A stretch of DNA of 64,000 nt from Schistocerca nitens (Eukaryota > Arthropoda > Insecta > Orthoptera > Acrididae). The number at the start of each line of letters is the position of its first letter. Position 1 is the first letter of the stretch. Position numbers and translations under genes: made by a program. The notes beneath the pieces are model-generated. The model did not search any database, was not told where the DNA came from, and saw nothing but the letters and a program-made list of their open reading frames with translations. Shown piece after piece: positions 1-10,371 of this stretch. Location of the stretch: contig NC_064621.1 of assembly GCF_023898315.1 (NCBI RefSeq), positions 121,716,561 to 121,780,560 on the forward strand. The letters run 5' to 3'.

Positions 1-3000
1 TATGGCAGTAAACCACTGTTTCAAAAGTAATTACATTTATTTAATATCTGTGGTTTCCAGTTTACTGTCTGATGTCTGCCAGCAACCTGTTAGACTACAG
101 GGTGTAGAATAAAGGAACAGTGATGGAGATCAGCACCATCCATCACAGATAAATTTCTGATTTTGCACCAGAATGTAAATTTCTATTCTGAATCCGAGGC
201 AGAGAAACATTCTGTGCAAGTATTATGGCATTTAATTTCACATATAATCCTAAATTCACACTTCTTATTAACAGCAAATAAAATTAGGAGGTTAATGTAT
301 TGACATGAGAGTGTAAAACTCAACAATGAGGACGCTTCTGTAAGATGTCAAACTATCACTTTTACACAATAATCTTACTCACGTGGATAAAAAGTTCTCT
401 CATAATATTCCACATCAAATCTGAATAGAATCCCATGCTTTTGATTACTGCCTCCATCACCACTGTCAGGGGCCAAGTCTGACTGTCATAAAATTAACGA
501 GGTTCACACTTATGCTCAGTGGACACAATGCAATTGGCTAAATTACATCATGGAGAAAGCATATCCTAAAACAAAACCCTCTGCATCCATTGGCTACATT
601 TTTGCAAGCTGTCCAGCATAGATTGCAGTGCCATCACTTGTAATAGATGGTGAACTAAGTGAAGTTTTTCTCTGTAATTTTTCTTTCAGAAGTGCATCCT
701 TCCATGCATTGCTTAATTATACTAATTAATTTGAAATAGTATGAATATTGTGTTATATTCATATATACTGCCTTATGTGCAACATGTGGTCTGTTCTTGT
801 ATTAGAAATTAGCAAATAAATAAACATAATTACATAGCCAGTGTGTGTATTGTTGTGATCATACAGTCTAATTTCAGTTGCTTCCATAATTACAGAGACT
901 CAACAGCTAGAAATATGGGCCAGATCCTCATCTGCTTAAAGGCTATCTTGCATTTACTCACTAAACAGTTCTCGGATGCTCACTAAACAGTTCTCGGAAA
1001 CGGCTGATTTTCATTTTTTTATGCTTGAGGTGATGATCAACACAGCGGTTAGCAGTAGTTTGTATAGGTTATCCCACATAACTGATACCATACTCACAAG
1101 GAATATCATAAATCCCTGGTACACTGAGCCTGAGAGTATGTTTGTTAGGTCACAACCTTTCTTTAACTTTCTTAGGTGACAAAAAGACTCCTCTGATTCC
1201 TTGCCTGTTTACACTCTAACTTACCCATTGTACCACAGAATGGAAGCCATGCTGTCTTAGTCCGCATGACTTGGCTGATGATTCCTTCAACAGATTTGAC
1301 CTAATTTCATATACAGAATGTTTGTTTGGAGGGGGGGGAGGAGTTGGATTGTGCAAGAGCAATGGGAAGGCGAGGAGGTATGGTCACAGGTAAAAGTAAG
1401 ATAAATAGTGACTAAATGGTGGTGGCAAGGAGGCGGGGGGTGGTTTGGAGTTGTAATAAATACAAAACCAGAAGAGATTATGTCACAGCATTATGACAAG
1501 ACTATGGACTACAAGTCATAAGGCATGATCCCAATTTATACAGCAGTTTTCTATCTGAATTAATAGCAAACTGACTTCCAACTGGGAATTTGCATAGATA
1601 GCCAATACATATATTACATACCTAACACTGCAAAGAATGCAAACATTATAAACAATATCATGCTTTGCTGAATATGCAAACACACACAGCAATTCAATAA
1701 TAATCGTGAGGATAAAAAACATTGTTTGTACTATATATATACATCAAAACAAGTGTAGAAGGAAAAATGCCTTCAGCTGATTCCAAAATCACAGGGTAGA
1801 CTAGTATCACAAAGACCATCATACTACACCTAATGACTGCCAATACCAACCATTATAAGATGATATCCAAATTTACCTATTAGTGTTGACATTGATAGCC
1901 ATCAAAACATATAAAGGGCATTTTCTGGAGTGTAGTTCCATAATCAAACAAAGATATTCCTCTCTTCTGCTCTTATTTCGTACACCTTCATCTCCCAACC
2001 CTCCTTCCACCGACCCTTTAATCCATGTTCTGCTTACATCTTTCCTTGATCATGAATGATCACTTTAAGATATGCAATCCAAACCCCTCCACCCAATGAT
2101 CTGTCTCAATGTTGACCCTTTGCCTCAAGCGATGCAAATGTATTACTGATCGCCACTCACCCTATGGTCAAGGCAGACCCACCACATCAGATACACTAGA
2201 AGGTGCCTCAAGAGCAGAGCCTATGGTGAAACAAATGATACCTGAGCTGTTCCAAGCAATGCACCAGTTTCTCCGCCACCACTACACCTGAATGCAGCAG
2301 CCTGAAGACAGCTGACCATAGTTAAAAGCACATTCAGCTGATCATGAACTACAGCCAGCTCCTCTTGTGTCCAACACACACCCTATCCATCCTACCATTT
2401 CTAACTTAAGAATTAAATTATGAAAACAAACAAAAAAAGCTAAATATGTGACTTACTACTGTTTGACAGAGGCTGATGGCTTCTCACCGCTCTAATAACA
2501 TTATATTGAATATATTTGTGTTCTTACCTAAGTGCTGGAATAATTTAATAACCTGTTTATGCACTGTAAAGAAATTTCACCTTCAACTTATGTGTATGTG
2601 CAATACCTGATAGATAGTTGATATGTTAACATTTGGCATGATACTCTGAAGGTAAAGTTTTTTCCTCTGGTATGTTAACTTATTTGCTTATTTTATAAAT
2701 ATGCTTAATGTGTTATACATATTTTGTGATGTTTCTGGGCAGATATTCTGATGATGAGCAATGTCTGAAAAGCATTCCTAATTAGGGCAAAAGTGGCTAA
2801 AACATATACTGTTGTTTGCTTAACACTTTCTGGTGATTTATCCATAATAATTTAATCCTTGCACACTATTTCCTTTTGCATTTATTTTAAAAAATAAAAG
2901 TAACTTCCTATACAGATATACTGGTACATTGCACTTGGAAATTCAATCTTTATTTTTTGTTTCATGGTCCTGCTAGTATTTCAGTTTCTATTTATTTTAT

Positions 3001-3888
3001 TTATTTTTTATTGAATTATTATAAATTTTTTTCTGTTTTCAGTTCGTTCACTTAAATTATGAATAATTTTAAAGTACATAAAACATTAATCATATAACTG
3101 GCTGAAATACTAAGAAACACTTCCAGAATTTCTGTAGAATGAGTTAACACCATTATTTCGATCACTTTAAGGAGAACTATCGAAACAATCATTTTAACTC
3201 TTTCACTTTACAATTTATTACTGTATTTGGTGGGATGAATTTGTATAAGATACATTACTTATTGAAAAGCTGCTGGCAACAAAAAACATTTTTATTGAAA
3301 ACGTATGTACAATATTATGCAAGTGTTTATTTAGGCAAATAGTAATATTATTTAGATAAACTGAAAGTTAGTTGTTTCTGTATGCTGCAAGATTTTGAAA
3401 TATATTCCAATTAATTCACAAAATTTACTTCCTTTATGCAATTTTCAAGTGCATGTTTACTTCAATGATGCCTACTCTTTACTTTCACTTGCCTCTTTTT
3501 TTTCCATCACCTCAGTTAACTTCCTTCATTTCATTCTTTTACAAATGTCAGCCAAGTCATCAGGCGTAGCCTATCTAACCCATAACCAGTGTGGTGGGGT
3601 CATACAGATGCCACGGAATTTTGTTTATGTTTAGATTGAATGCTTGTAAAATTGTAGTGCTGTAGGTCTGCATACTTTGCACTCTGGAGTGTAAAACGAA
3701 GTGATTGTGTTTAGAGCAGGTAAGTTTGGGGCCAGACTGACCCCACCATACTCCTTGCAGGATTTCTCTAACGAACTGTTACTTGTTCCTACAGATTTAA
3801 ACGATGTTATATTCTCGTAAAGAAATGAAAATAAGTGATTAACTCGATGAATGGCTACAGTCTATCCTTGACTAAGTACAGCTACACA
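1..3888. other. Unassigned AT-rich sequence
   Basis: No mobile-element protein or recognisable gene was found here. The stretch is AT-rich with short homopolymer runs. The only coding-like signal is a possible minus-strand exon at 383-482, bounded by an AG acceptor and a strong GTGAGTAAG donor; it is listed among the findings because two of its frames are open and I do not recognise the peptide. A short open frame at 2109-2291 has no family resemblance and is probably chance. Confidence 0.5.
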
Positions 3889-4140
3889 CACTGATTAACC
3901 AGAACATTTTGACCACCTACCTACCGGTATGTCTATCTTCAGCACGGATAACAGTGACGATGCATTTTTGCATGGAATCAATGAGGGCCTTGATAGATCA
4001 CTGTAGGGAGTTGGCACCACATCTGCACACGCAAGTAACCTAATTCTTGTGAATTCTGGGGAGTGAGCTGATGCCACGTTCAAGTACAATCACATGCCAG
4101 TCTGTGTGATGGGCAAAATCAAGTATGTCTGTATGATCAC
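3889..4140. mobile_element. Tc1-like transposon end fragment
   Basis: The segment begins CACTGATTAACCAGAACA and continues through a stretch rich in words I associate with the terminal region of a Tc1-like family common in insects. Only the terminal inverted repeat and adjacent sequence remain. No transposase frame is open and the opposite end is missing. The flanking TA expected for Tc1/mariner insertion is not clear (CA precedes the CACTG), which fits an old copy. The family call rests on recall of the terminal sequence, so it is moderate only. Confidence 0.45.
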
Positions 4141-4141
4141 C

Positions 4142-5007
4142 CTGTGTGAACGAGTTCTTAAATGCAAAATTTATGACTTCTGCCTTCCTTTTGCCCTCTT
4201 CTACAGAAAGTAACCAGCTACAACTCCGAGTCGGGCCTTTATCCGGACTATATAGCAGCCATGACAGTAATTCAGTTAGGTGAAGAAGAAGAAGAAAATG
4301 AAAATGAGGTAAAAAATGAAGAGGTGTTGGAAAAGGTCATATTTTGATCTAGCACTTATCAGGCATTGGTCCTGCATAGTTCTCCAAAATTCTTGTTCTG
4401 AATGCAGCATCTGGTCATTCCATGTGATGGGTAATATTTTCAGAGAAATTCTTAGGGCAATGAATGATTTTTTCTTCTTTCTGTGAATCCATCAGAGGTG
4501 GGATACAGGACTGCACCTGGCTTCAAATTCTTGTGAAAAACCCTGTACCAAACAGCTGTTTTTCTTTTTATAAATCCTTTACTATATGCAACTAGTTTCG
4601 GCATCCCATTAATCTTAAGGTTATATGTAAACCACTGGAATATATCACATAGTTGGTCTGCATTGTGCAGGTGTCACCAGTTTTTTTACTAGATTCCATG
4701 GACTTCTTCAGACTGACGTGGAAACCTCAGTCGTAAGACAACTAGTTATATTTCTACAATTATATACAAGGTATCCATTCTTTCAGACATCCGAAAGAAC
4801 AGTCACCATGCATACAATTGTATCTATACATAGCCTAGCTTGGCATTGGGGAACTTTCTTCAGTTCAGATGCACTCATATACTCAGAGCCATTTTCAGGA
4901 ATATCTCACGGATAGGGTGAGTGAGATGGACTGCTGTAGTGAGGGTACTACTGCAGTAGTAGTGACATATGGAATTTTGGGTCGGATGGGAGACTTGCTG
5001 AGGTATT
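4142..5007. other. Unassigned intergenic sequence
   Basis: No reading frame with family resemblance, no clear repeat boundary. The sequence includes a purine-rich run near 4286-4340 (GAAGAAGAAG type) and otherwise ordinary AT-rich DNA. Confidence 0.5.
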
Positions 5008-5130
5008 CCGCATAGTCGTGATGGGCATTGTGTCTGGGTAGTGAAGTAGTCAGTGCAACTGCCTTGAGAGCAGGAGACACAGGTTAAAATCCCAATCCAG
5101 TAAAAATTTTCTTGTATCACCATTGATATA
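5008..5130 (+). repeat. Degenerate tRNA-derived SINE
   Basis: A decayed tRNA-like head can be followed: GGGTAGTGAAGTAGTCAGTGC resembles an A-box region, followed by TGCCTTGAGAGCAGGAGAC as an anticodon-arm-like segment and GGTTAAAATCCCAATCC as a mutated B box (consensus GGTTCGAATCC). No poly(A) tail or target duplication is visible. It is therefore called an old SINE rather than a tRNA gene. Confidence 0.45.
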
Positions 5131-5172
5131 GGTCAACACAGCAAGAAAGCATTTAATAAAATTATCATAATA

Positions 5173-6594
5173 CACTCCTGGAAATGGAAAAAAGAACACA
5201 TTGACACCGGTGTGTCAGACCCACCATACTTGCTCCGGACACTGCGAGAGGGCTGTACAAGCAATGATCACACGCACGGCACAGCGGACACACCAGGAAC
5301 CGCGGTGTTGGCCGTCGAATGGCGCTAGCTGCGCAGCATTTGTGCACCGCCGCCGTCAGTGTCAGCCAGTTTGCCGTGGCATACGGAGCTCCATCGCAGT
5401 CTTTAACACTGGTAGCATGCCGCGACAGCGTGGACGTGAACCGTATGTGCAGTTGACGGACTTTGAGCGAGGGCGTATAGTGGGCATGCGGGAGGCCGGG
5501 TGGACGTACCGCCGAATTGCTCAACAAGTGGGGCGTGAGATCTCCACAGTACATCGATGTTGTCGCCAGTGGTCGGCGGAAGGTGCACGTGCCCGTCGAC
5601 CTGGGACCGGACCGCAGCAGCGCACGGATGCACGCCAAGACCGTAGGATCCTACGCAGTGCCGTAGGGGACCGCACCGCCACTTCCCAGCAAATTAGGGA
5701 CACTGTTGCTCCTGGGGTATCGGCGAGGACCATTCGCAACCGTCTCCATGAAGCTGGGCTACGGTCCCGCACACCGTTAGGCCGTCTTCCGCTCACGCCC
5801 CAACATCGTGCAGCCCGCCTCCAGTGGTGTCGCGACAGGCGTGAATGGAGGGACGAATGGAGACGTGTCGTCTTCAGCGATGAGAGTCGCTTCTGCCTTG
5901 GTGCCAATGATGGTCGTATGCGTGTTTGGCGCCGTGCAGGTGAGCGCCACAATCAGGACTGCATACGACCGAGGCACACAGGGCCAACACCCGGCATCAT
6001 GGTGTGGGGAGCGATCTCCTACACTGGCCGTACACCACTGGTGATCGTCGAGGGGACACTGAATAGTGCACGGTACATCCAAACCGTCATCGAACCCATC
6101 GTTCTACCATTCCTAGACCGGCAAGGGAACTTGCTGTTCCAACAGGACAATGCACGTCCGCATGTATCCCGTGCCACCCAACGTGCTCTAGAAGGTGTAA
6201 GTCAACTACCCTGGCCAGCAAGATCTCCGGATCTGTCCCCCATTGAGCATGTTTGGGACTGGATGAAGCGTCGTCTCACGCGGTCTGCACGTCCAGCACG
6301 AACGCTGGTCCAACTGAGGCGCCAGGTGGAAATGGCATGGCAAGCCATTCCACAGGACTACATCCAGCATCTCTACGATCGTCTCCATGGGAGAATAGCA
6401 GCCTGCATTGCTGCAAAAGGTGGATATACACTGTACTAGTGCCGACATTGTGCATGCTCTGTTGCCTGTGTCTATGTGCCTGTGGTTCTGTCAGTGTGAT
6501 CATGTGATGTATCTGACCCCAGGAATGTGTCAATAAAGTTTCCCCTACCTGGGACAATGAATTCACGGTGTTCTTATTTCAATTTCCAGGAGTG
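5173..6594 (+). mobile_element. Intact Tc1-like transposon, copy 1
   Basis: A complete element of 1422 bp. It is flanked by TA dinucleotides at 5171-5172 and 6595-6596, the target duplication of Tc1/mariner elements. The left terminus starts CACTCCTGGAAATGG and the right terminus is its inverse, with about 27 bp of good inverted repeat. One uninterrupted transposase gene lies between them. A second copy at 40071-41492 has the same length and differs at only about 13 positions counted by eye. Both termini and the gene are intact, so this copy looks recent and possibly still mobile. Confidence 0.93.
5417..6439 (+). CDS. Tc1-like DDE transposase (340 aa)
   Basis: Cut-and-paste transposase that binds the element's terminal repeats and integrates at TA. 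I chose the ATG at 5417 (MPRQRGREPY) because it gives 340 aa, the usual Tc1 length; the frame is open further upstream, but that part lies close to the terminal repeat. An N-terminal paired-like helix-turn-helix region covers roughly residues 10-110 (FERGRIVGMREAGW, then VHRCCRQW). The catalytic domain shows FSDESRF (Asp155), QQDNARPHV (Asp244) and SPDLSPIEHVW (Glu277), with the usual Tc1 MVWGAIS block between the first two. Only 32 residues separate the second Asp from the Glu, against 34 in classical Tc1. No stop or frameshift is present. Antisense and out-of-frame open frames here are shadows of this gene. Confidence 0.93.
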   Translation: MPRQRGREPYVQLTDFERGRIVGMREAGWTYRRIAQQVGREISTVHRCCRQWSAEGARARRPGTGPQQRTDARQDRRILRSAVGDRTATSQQIRDTVAPGVSARTIRNRLHEAGLRSRTPLGRLPLTPQHRAARLQWCRDRREWRDEWRRVVFSDESRFCLGANDGRMRVWRRAGERHNQDCIRPRHTGPTPGIMVWGAISYTGRTPLVIVEGTLNSARYIQTVIEPIVLPFLDRQGNLLFQQDNARPHVSRATQRALEGVSQLPWPARSPDLSPIEHVWDWMKRRLTRSARPARTLVQLRRQVEMAWQAIPQDYIQHLYDRLHGRIAACIAAKGGYTLY

Positions 6595-6596
6595 TA

Positions 6597-7956
6597 CTTT
6601 TATGTCAGAGGCATCCACATGGAACTGAAGGAGACATTCACAGAATCTAATAAAAATCTGTTGGGACCTGCACAATGCAGACCAAACTATGTGGACATGT
6701 TTCTCTGGTGGTTTGTATACAGCCTTAAGATGGCTGCCATTGGGTCACCAAAACTACATGCATGTAATATTGGATTGATCGTAGAAAAACAGCTGTTTGA
6801 TACAAGGTTTTTCACAAGAACAAATGAAAAAATTCTGAAAAACTAGACTATTTCTCCAACAGAAAATATCTGATTGATGATATACGTCATGTAATTTAAG
6901 TCACTCTTGAGATTATTATCCTATTCAGCTTTCTTAAAGTAAAAATGTATTTACAATGATGCCCACACAAGTTTATCTTGTTATCCATCTTTTCTATAAC
7001 TTTTGCAAGTTTTATAATAAAATTTATATGAAAAGTTTTCTGTACATATTTACTTACCCTGTAATTACAGCTAATTGATGCATAACATAGTGCTATTGTG
7101 ATGGGTTTGTTTACGCATATGTTAATTCAACTGACAGGTTTGGTTGTTAAGGTTTCAAGAAAATATAAGATTCCCATATATTATGCATGTGTCAGAACCA
7201 TTTCAATGTAAACATTTAAATTATGGTGAGGAGTATGCGATTTTTAACATGCTTCACAAGTTTGATTTTAATTGCTTTAACCAAAGAAAACTAAGTTGAA
7301 CCTCTTGCACAGCCCACTTTTGTATATTATCCCTTAACTGTCACAAAGTTGCCAGCAGTCATGGCAGATGGCTCTGCTGTGGCTGGTGTTGGCCTCACAG
7401 CACTTACCATGTTAAGTAATTATCAGACATTAACTGAATTATTGGGCAAAAACATTCCATTAAAGGAAAATTCCTCTGACAGACATCAGAATTTTGGCTG
7501 CACTTTTTAAACAAGACTTCTAGATGCATATACTTCATGCTCATGGTCCCGAAAAGCTGTTAACACATCAACTGCAGTATTGTCACTACAAGCCACCCAC
7601 CTGATGCCATATGCCTGGTGACAAAACATCCATCACCAAGCATGTCGTAACCAACATGTTAAATATAGAAAATTAGACCAAGAAAGTCAGCAAAATAAAT
7701 TCTCGGGGACTGTTTTAATATAAAGAATAATAACTGAAACTGAATAAACAATTTTCAGCTTGTCCAAGCAGATTTTGCTTTTTGACTTCATTCAGTTGTC
7801 AACTAGAAAACATTTGTACTGGAGGATTCTGGTGATCCACGTCACCCTAAGGTACCGAGTATGATGCGTTACTCATTCTTTTACGTCGCGAGGTTCCCCA
7901 GTAGGCTTATAAACCATGATACACAAACATCACACACAACTGTAGGACAGATAAAT
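6597..7956. other. Unassigned sequence
   Basis: No recognised gene. A short open frame starting at an ATG near 7362 runs about 50 codons but matches nothing I know. The rest is AT-rich with no visible terminal repeats. Confidence 0.5.
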
Positions 7957-9265
7957 TTAATTCTTAGAATATGTGTTATCAAAGCCAACATCTACACTCA
8001 ACACTTCACTATCAGGTTGCACCAAAGCACTTGCAACATTTTTTTCAGCCAGGATTGGTTTACCAAATACACTTTTTGGAGTGAAGTTCTGTTTATTAGA
8101 TGTTTGTTGCACTGGCGCCTTCTCATTGCTGGCACAGTGTTCATCTTCTTTCTTGGAGCGAGAGTTAACAAGTGACAGCAAGTTCTTCCAACAGCTTCAG
8201 AATTTGCTCACTATCTCCCAGTGCAGTACAACATTGCACCAGATTACTGAGTGCACAAAGAATGAAATTCTATAGTTTTACCAGAAACATTCCTACTGTT
8301 GAATAGTAAAAACTAATCATTATACGGTGTTTCCAACCGTCCATTGACTGGAATACAATCTTTTCATCCGCAGTTCGAACCATGTGCTTTTTCTCCACAT
8401 GTGCTCTCAAACTAGCCAAGGGTCGACAGAAGTGTCCGATCCCACGCGTCGGCTTTGACCCATGACGTAAGGGTGTTGTCGTGTGTGACGTCATGACGGC
8501 GTGGAGTTTGGTTTGAGTGTGGCTGTCTCCAGTTCTGTTTTATCTTATTTTATTTACTTTTGTGATCTGTTCGTTCTATGTCGTGAGATTTTTTTTTTTA
8601 AATTTAAAAACTCTTATTACTTATTTTAATTATCTGTTTCCTCCAATTTCTGTTTTAGTTTATTATATTTATCTTTCTGATCTGTTCGTTCTATCCCGTG
8701 AGATTTGTTTTTTAAAAGACAAAGAACACTAATCAGTTACTGAAGCATCATTATCTTCTATGGGTTGCAGGGGTTACGACCCCTGGGGAGGTGGGTGGGT
8801 ATTCATGCATGGCTGTCTTCACTTACACGTTGTAGCTACGCAAAGTGTCTAAATTTGTTTATATTTAGTTTGCCCCCCCCCCCCCCCCCCCAAAACACCC
8901 CATTTCCCGCGCTTGTCCCGTTAGTGTCATTAGGCTTCTTGTGGAAAGTGTGTGTGTTTGTTTTTCGATGTATTTACGTCCTCACAATGTGTACATAATG
9001 ACTTTAATGCGCCATATTGGAATCGTGGTTTATGGTCGTTTCCGCCATATTTGTGACGTCATGGGCCAAAGCAGACGGGCGGGATCGGACGCTTCCGTAT
9101 TTCCCTAGCCAATGTATTGAAGGAATAGCTGCAGTCGTCTTGTGGGCACTTAATCTTACCTTCTGTATTTGGCTCTACATCATGCATTTTCCTGATGTGC
9201 GCGAATAAAGTTTTTCGAAGCTGAAATGCTTTATTGCACACAAAACACGTGTTGGAATCTGCCAT
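7957..9265 (-). pseudogene. Two-finger C2H2 zinc-finger protein, disrupted
   Basis: Reading on the minus strand from an ATG at 9265 (MADSNTCFVC), the first finger is C-x2-C-x12-H-x4-H. The second starts CPQDDC and would be C-x4-C-x12-H-x4-H, but it is cut after NTLA by a 685-bp transposon (8420-9104). It resumes as LRAHVEKKH on the far side, followed by an FQSMDGWKH segment. Further minus-strand peptide-like sequence (7957-8181, and out of frame around 8185-8270) suggests a longer decayed protein. Two fingers followed by an F-x-S-x-x-x-W-K motif recall N-termini of arthropod MULE-type transposases, but I cannot confirm this. It could instead be a host zinc-finger retrocopy. Its upstream side ends at a TTAA junction (9593-9596) inside a LINE. 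Confidence 0.6.
8420..9104. mobile_element. Unclassified TIR transposon, 8-bp TSD, copy A
   Basis: A 685-bp insertion flanked by the exact 8-bp direct repeat CTAGCCAA at 8412-8419 and 9105-9112. The left terminus (GGGTCGACAGAAGTGTCCGA) and the inverse of the right terminus (GGAAATACGGAAGCGTCCGA) share GTCCGATCCC and then CGTC-GCTTTG-CCCATGACG. The interior is noncoding, with a run of about 19 C near 8874-8892, and includes TGACGTCA-type words. Removing it rejoins the second zinc finger of the surrounding frame. The 8-bp duplication is compatible with hAT-, P- or Merlin-type elements, but the termini match none I recognise. A second, longer copy lies at 24965-26155 in inverse orientation. Confidence 0.8.
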
Positions 9266-9516
9266 TATAGACATAGTCCTAGAACACACAACAGTGAAGT
9301 ACTACAATGAGTTTGCCATACAACGTATCGACAGACATATGGCCTCGTTTAAAGAACAGTGCGTTTCAGGAAGAGAAACGATCTGGATTGGCTGGTGTGG
9401 GAGACGACGTCATGGCACGACGTGGCCAATCAGCAACCCAATTCCTCGGCGTCCCCTAGACACAAGTGAATATGAAAGCCATGCGCTGGGAGTCATTAAC
9501 ATCGCTGATAATTGGC

Positions 9517-9577
9517 CGACGTAGGAGCTACGTCGATCATCTTTTTGGGTAGTCGGACCGACGTAGGAGCTACGTCG
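9517..9577. repeat. Paired 19-bp palindromes next to a TTAA junction
   Basis: CGACGTAGGAGCTACGTCG occurs twice, at 9517-9535 and 9559-9577; each is a perfect 8-bp inverted repeat around GAG. Sixteen bases beyond the second copy is TTAA (9593-9596), where the LINE sequence on the other side begins. Subterminal palindromes next to a TTAA suggest the end of a TTAA-targeting transposon. The matching far end was not found. Confidence 0.6.
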
Positions 9578-10371
9578 CTCGTCTCGAAAGTGTTAAAAAG
9601 GGGTTTAACGGCACATTTTAGTCTCTCTGGAAAAATGCCTTGACTTAGTGATAAATTACGTATTTCGGACAATACCAGACTTATTATATAAACAAATCTT
9701 CAGTACTCTATTGGAAACACCATCAAAACCAGAAGAGCTTTTATTCTTGAGCAAATATATGACCCTCTTAATTTCAGAAGTAGAAGTTGGTGGTACATTC
9801 ATATGATGTAATTTTATGAGAGTTACTTCTTCAACATATTGCTGCAATCTTTCTCTTGAACAGTTGATCCCTGTGCTTTCTACTATGTTTAAGAAATTAT
9901 TATTAAATACATTTGCTACCTGTGACTTGTCATTTATAACCCTTCTATTCAATTCAATAATAATGTTATACTCTTCTATGGTTGGTTGTCCTGTCTCTTG
10001 CTTCACTATATTCCATATCGCCTTAACACTGTTGTCAGACATACTGATTTCTGACATTATGTGTATGTTTCTTGATTTTCTAATAACCTTACTTAGTAAT
10101 TTTGAGTAGTTTTTGTAGTGTGCAACTACTGCAGGGTCTCTACTTGTTCTTGCCAAAGGATACATTTCCCTTTTCCTTTCACAAGGTATTTTAATCCCCT
10201 TAGTGATCCATGGTTTTTTACATGGCTGTTTAGTGTCCCTTCTGATCAGCTTATGCAGAAAGCAATTTTCAAATACTGATATGAATTTATCATGGAATAC
10301 ATTAAATTTTATATTGGCATTTGGTTCTTCATTAATTTCATCCCAGGTTGTTTCTTTTAAACTACTCTTAA

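Noticed and set aside
5165-6566. Many antisense and out-of-frame open frames over the Tc1-like copies
   Set aside because: They are shadows of the GC-rich transposase gene and recur identically at 39790-41464 in the second copy.
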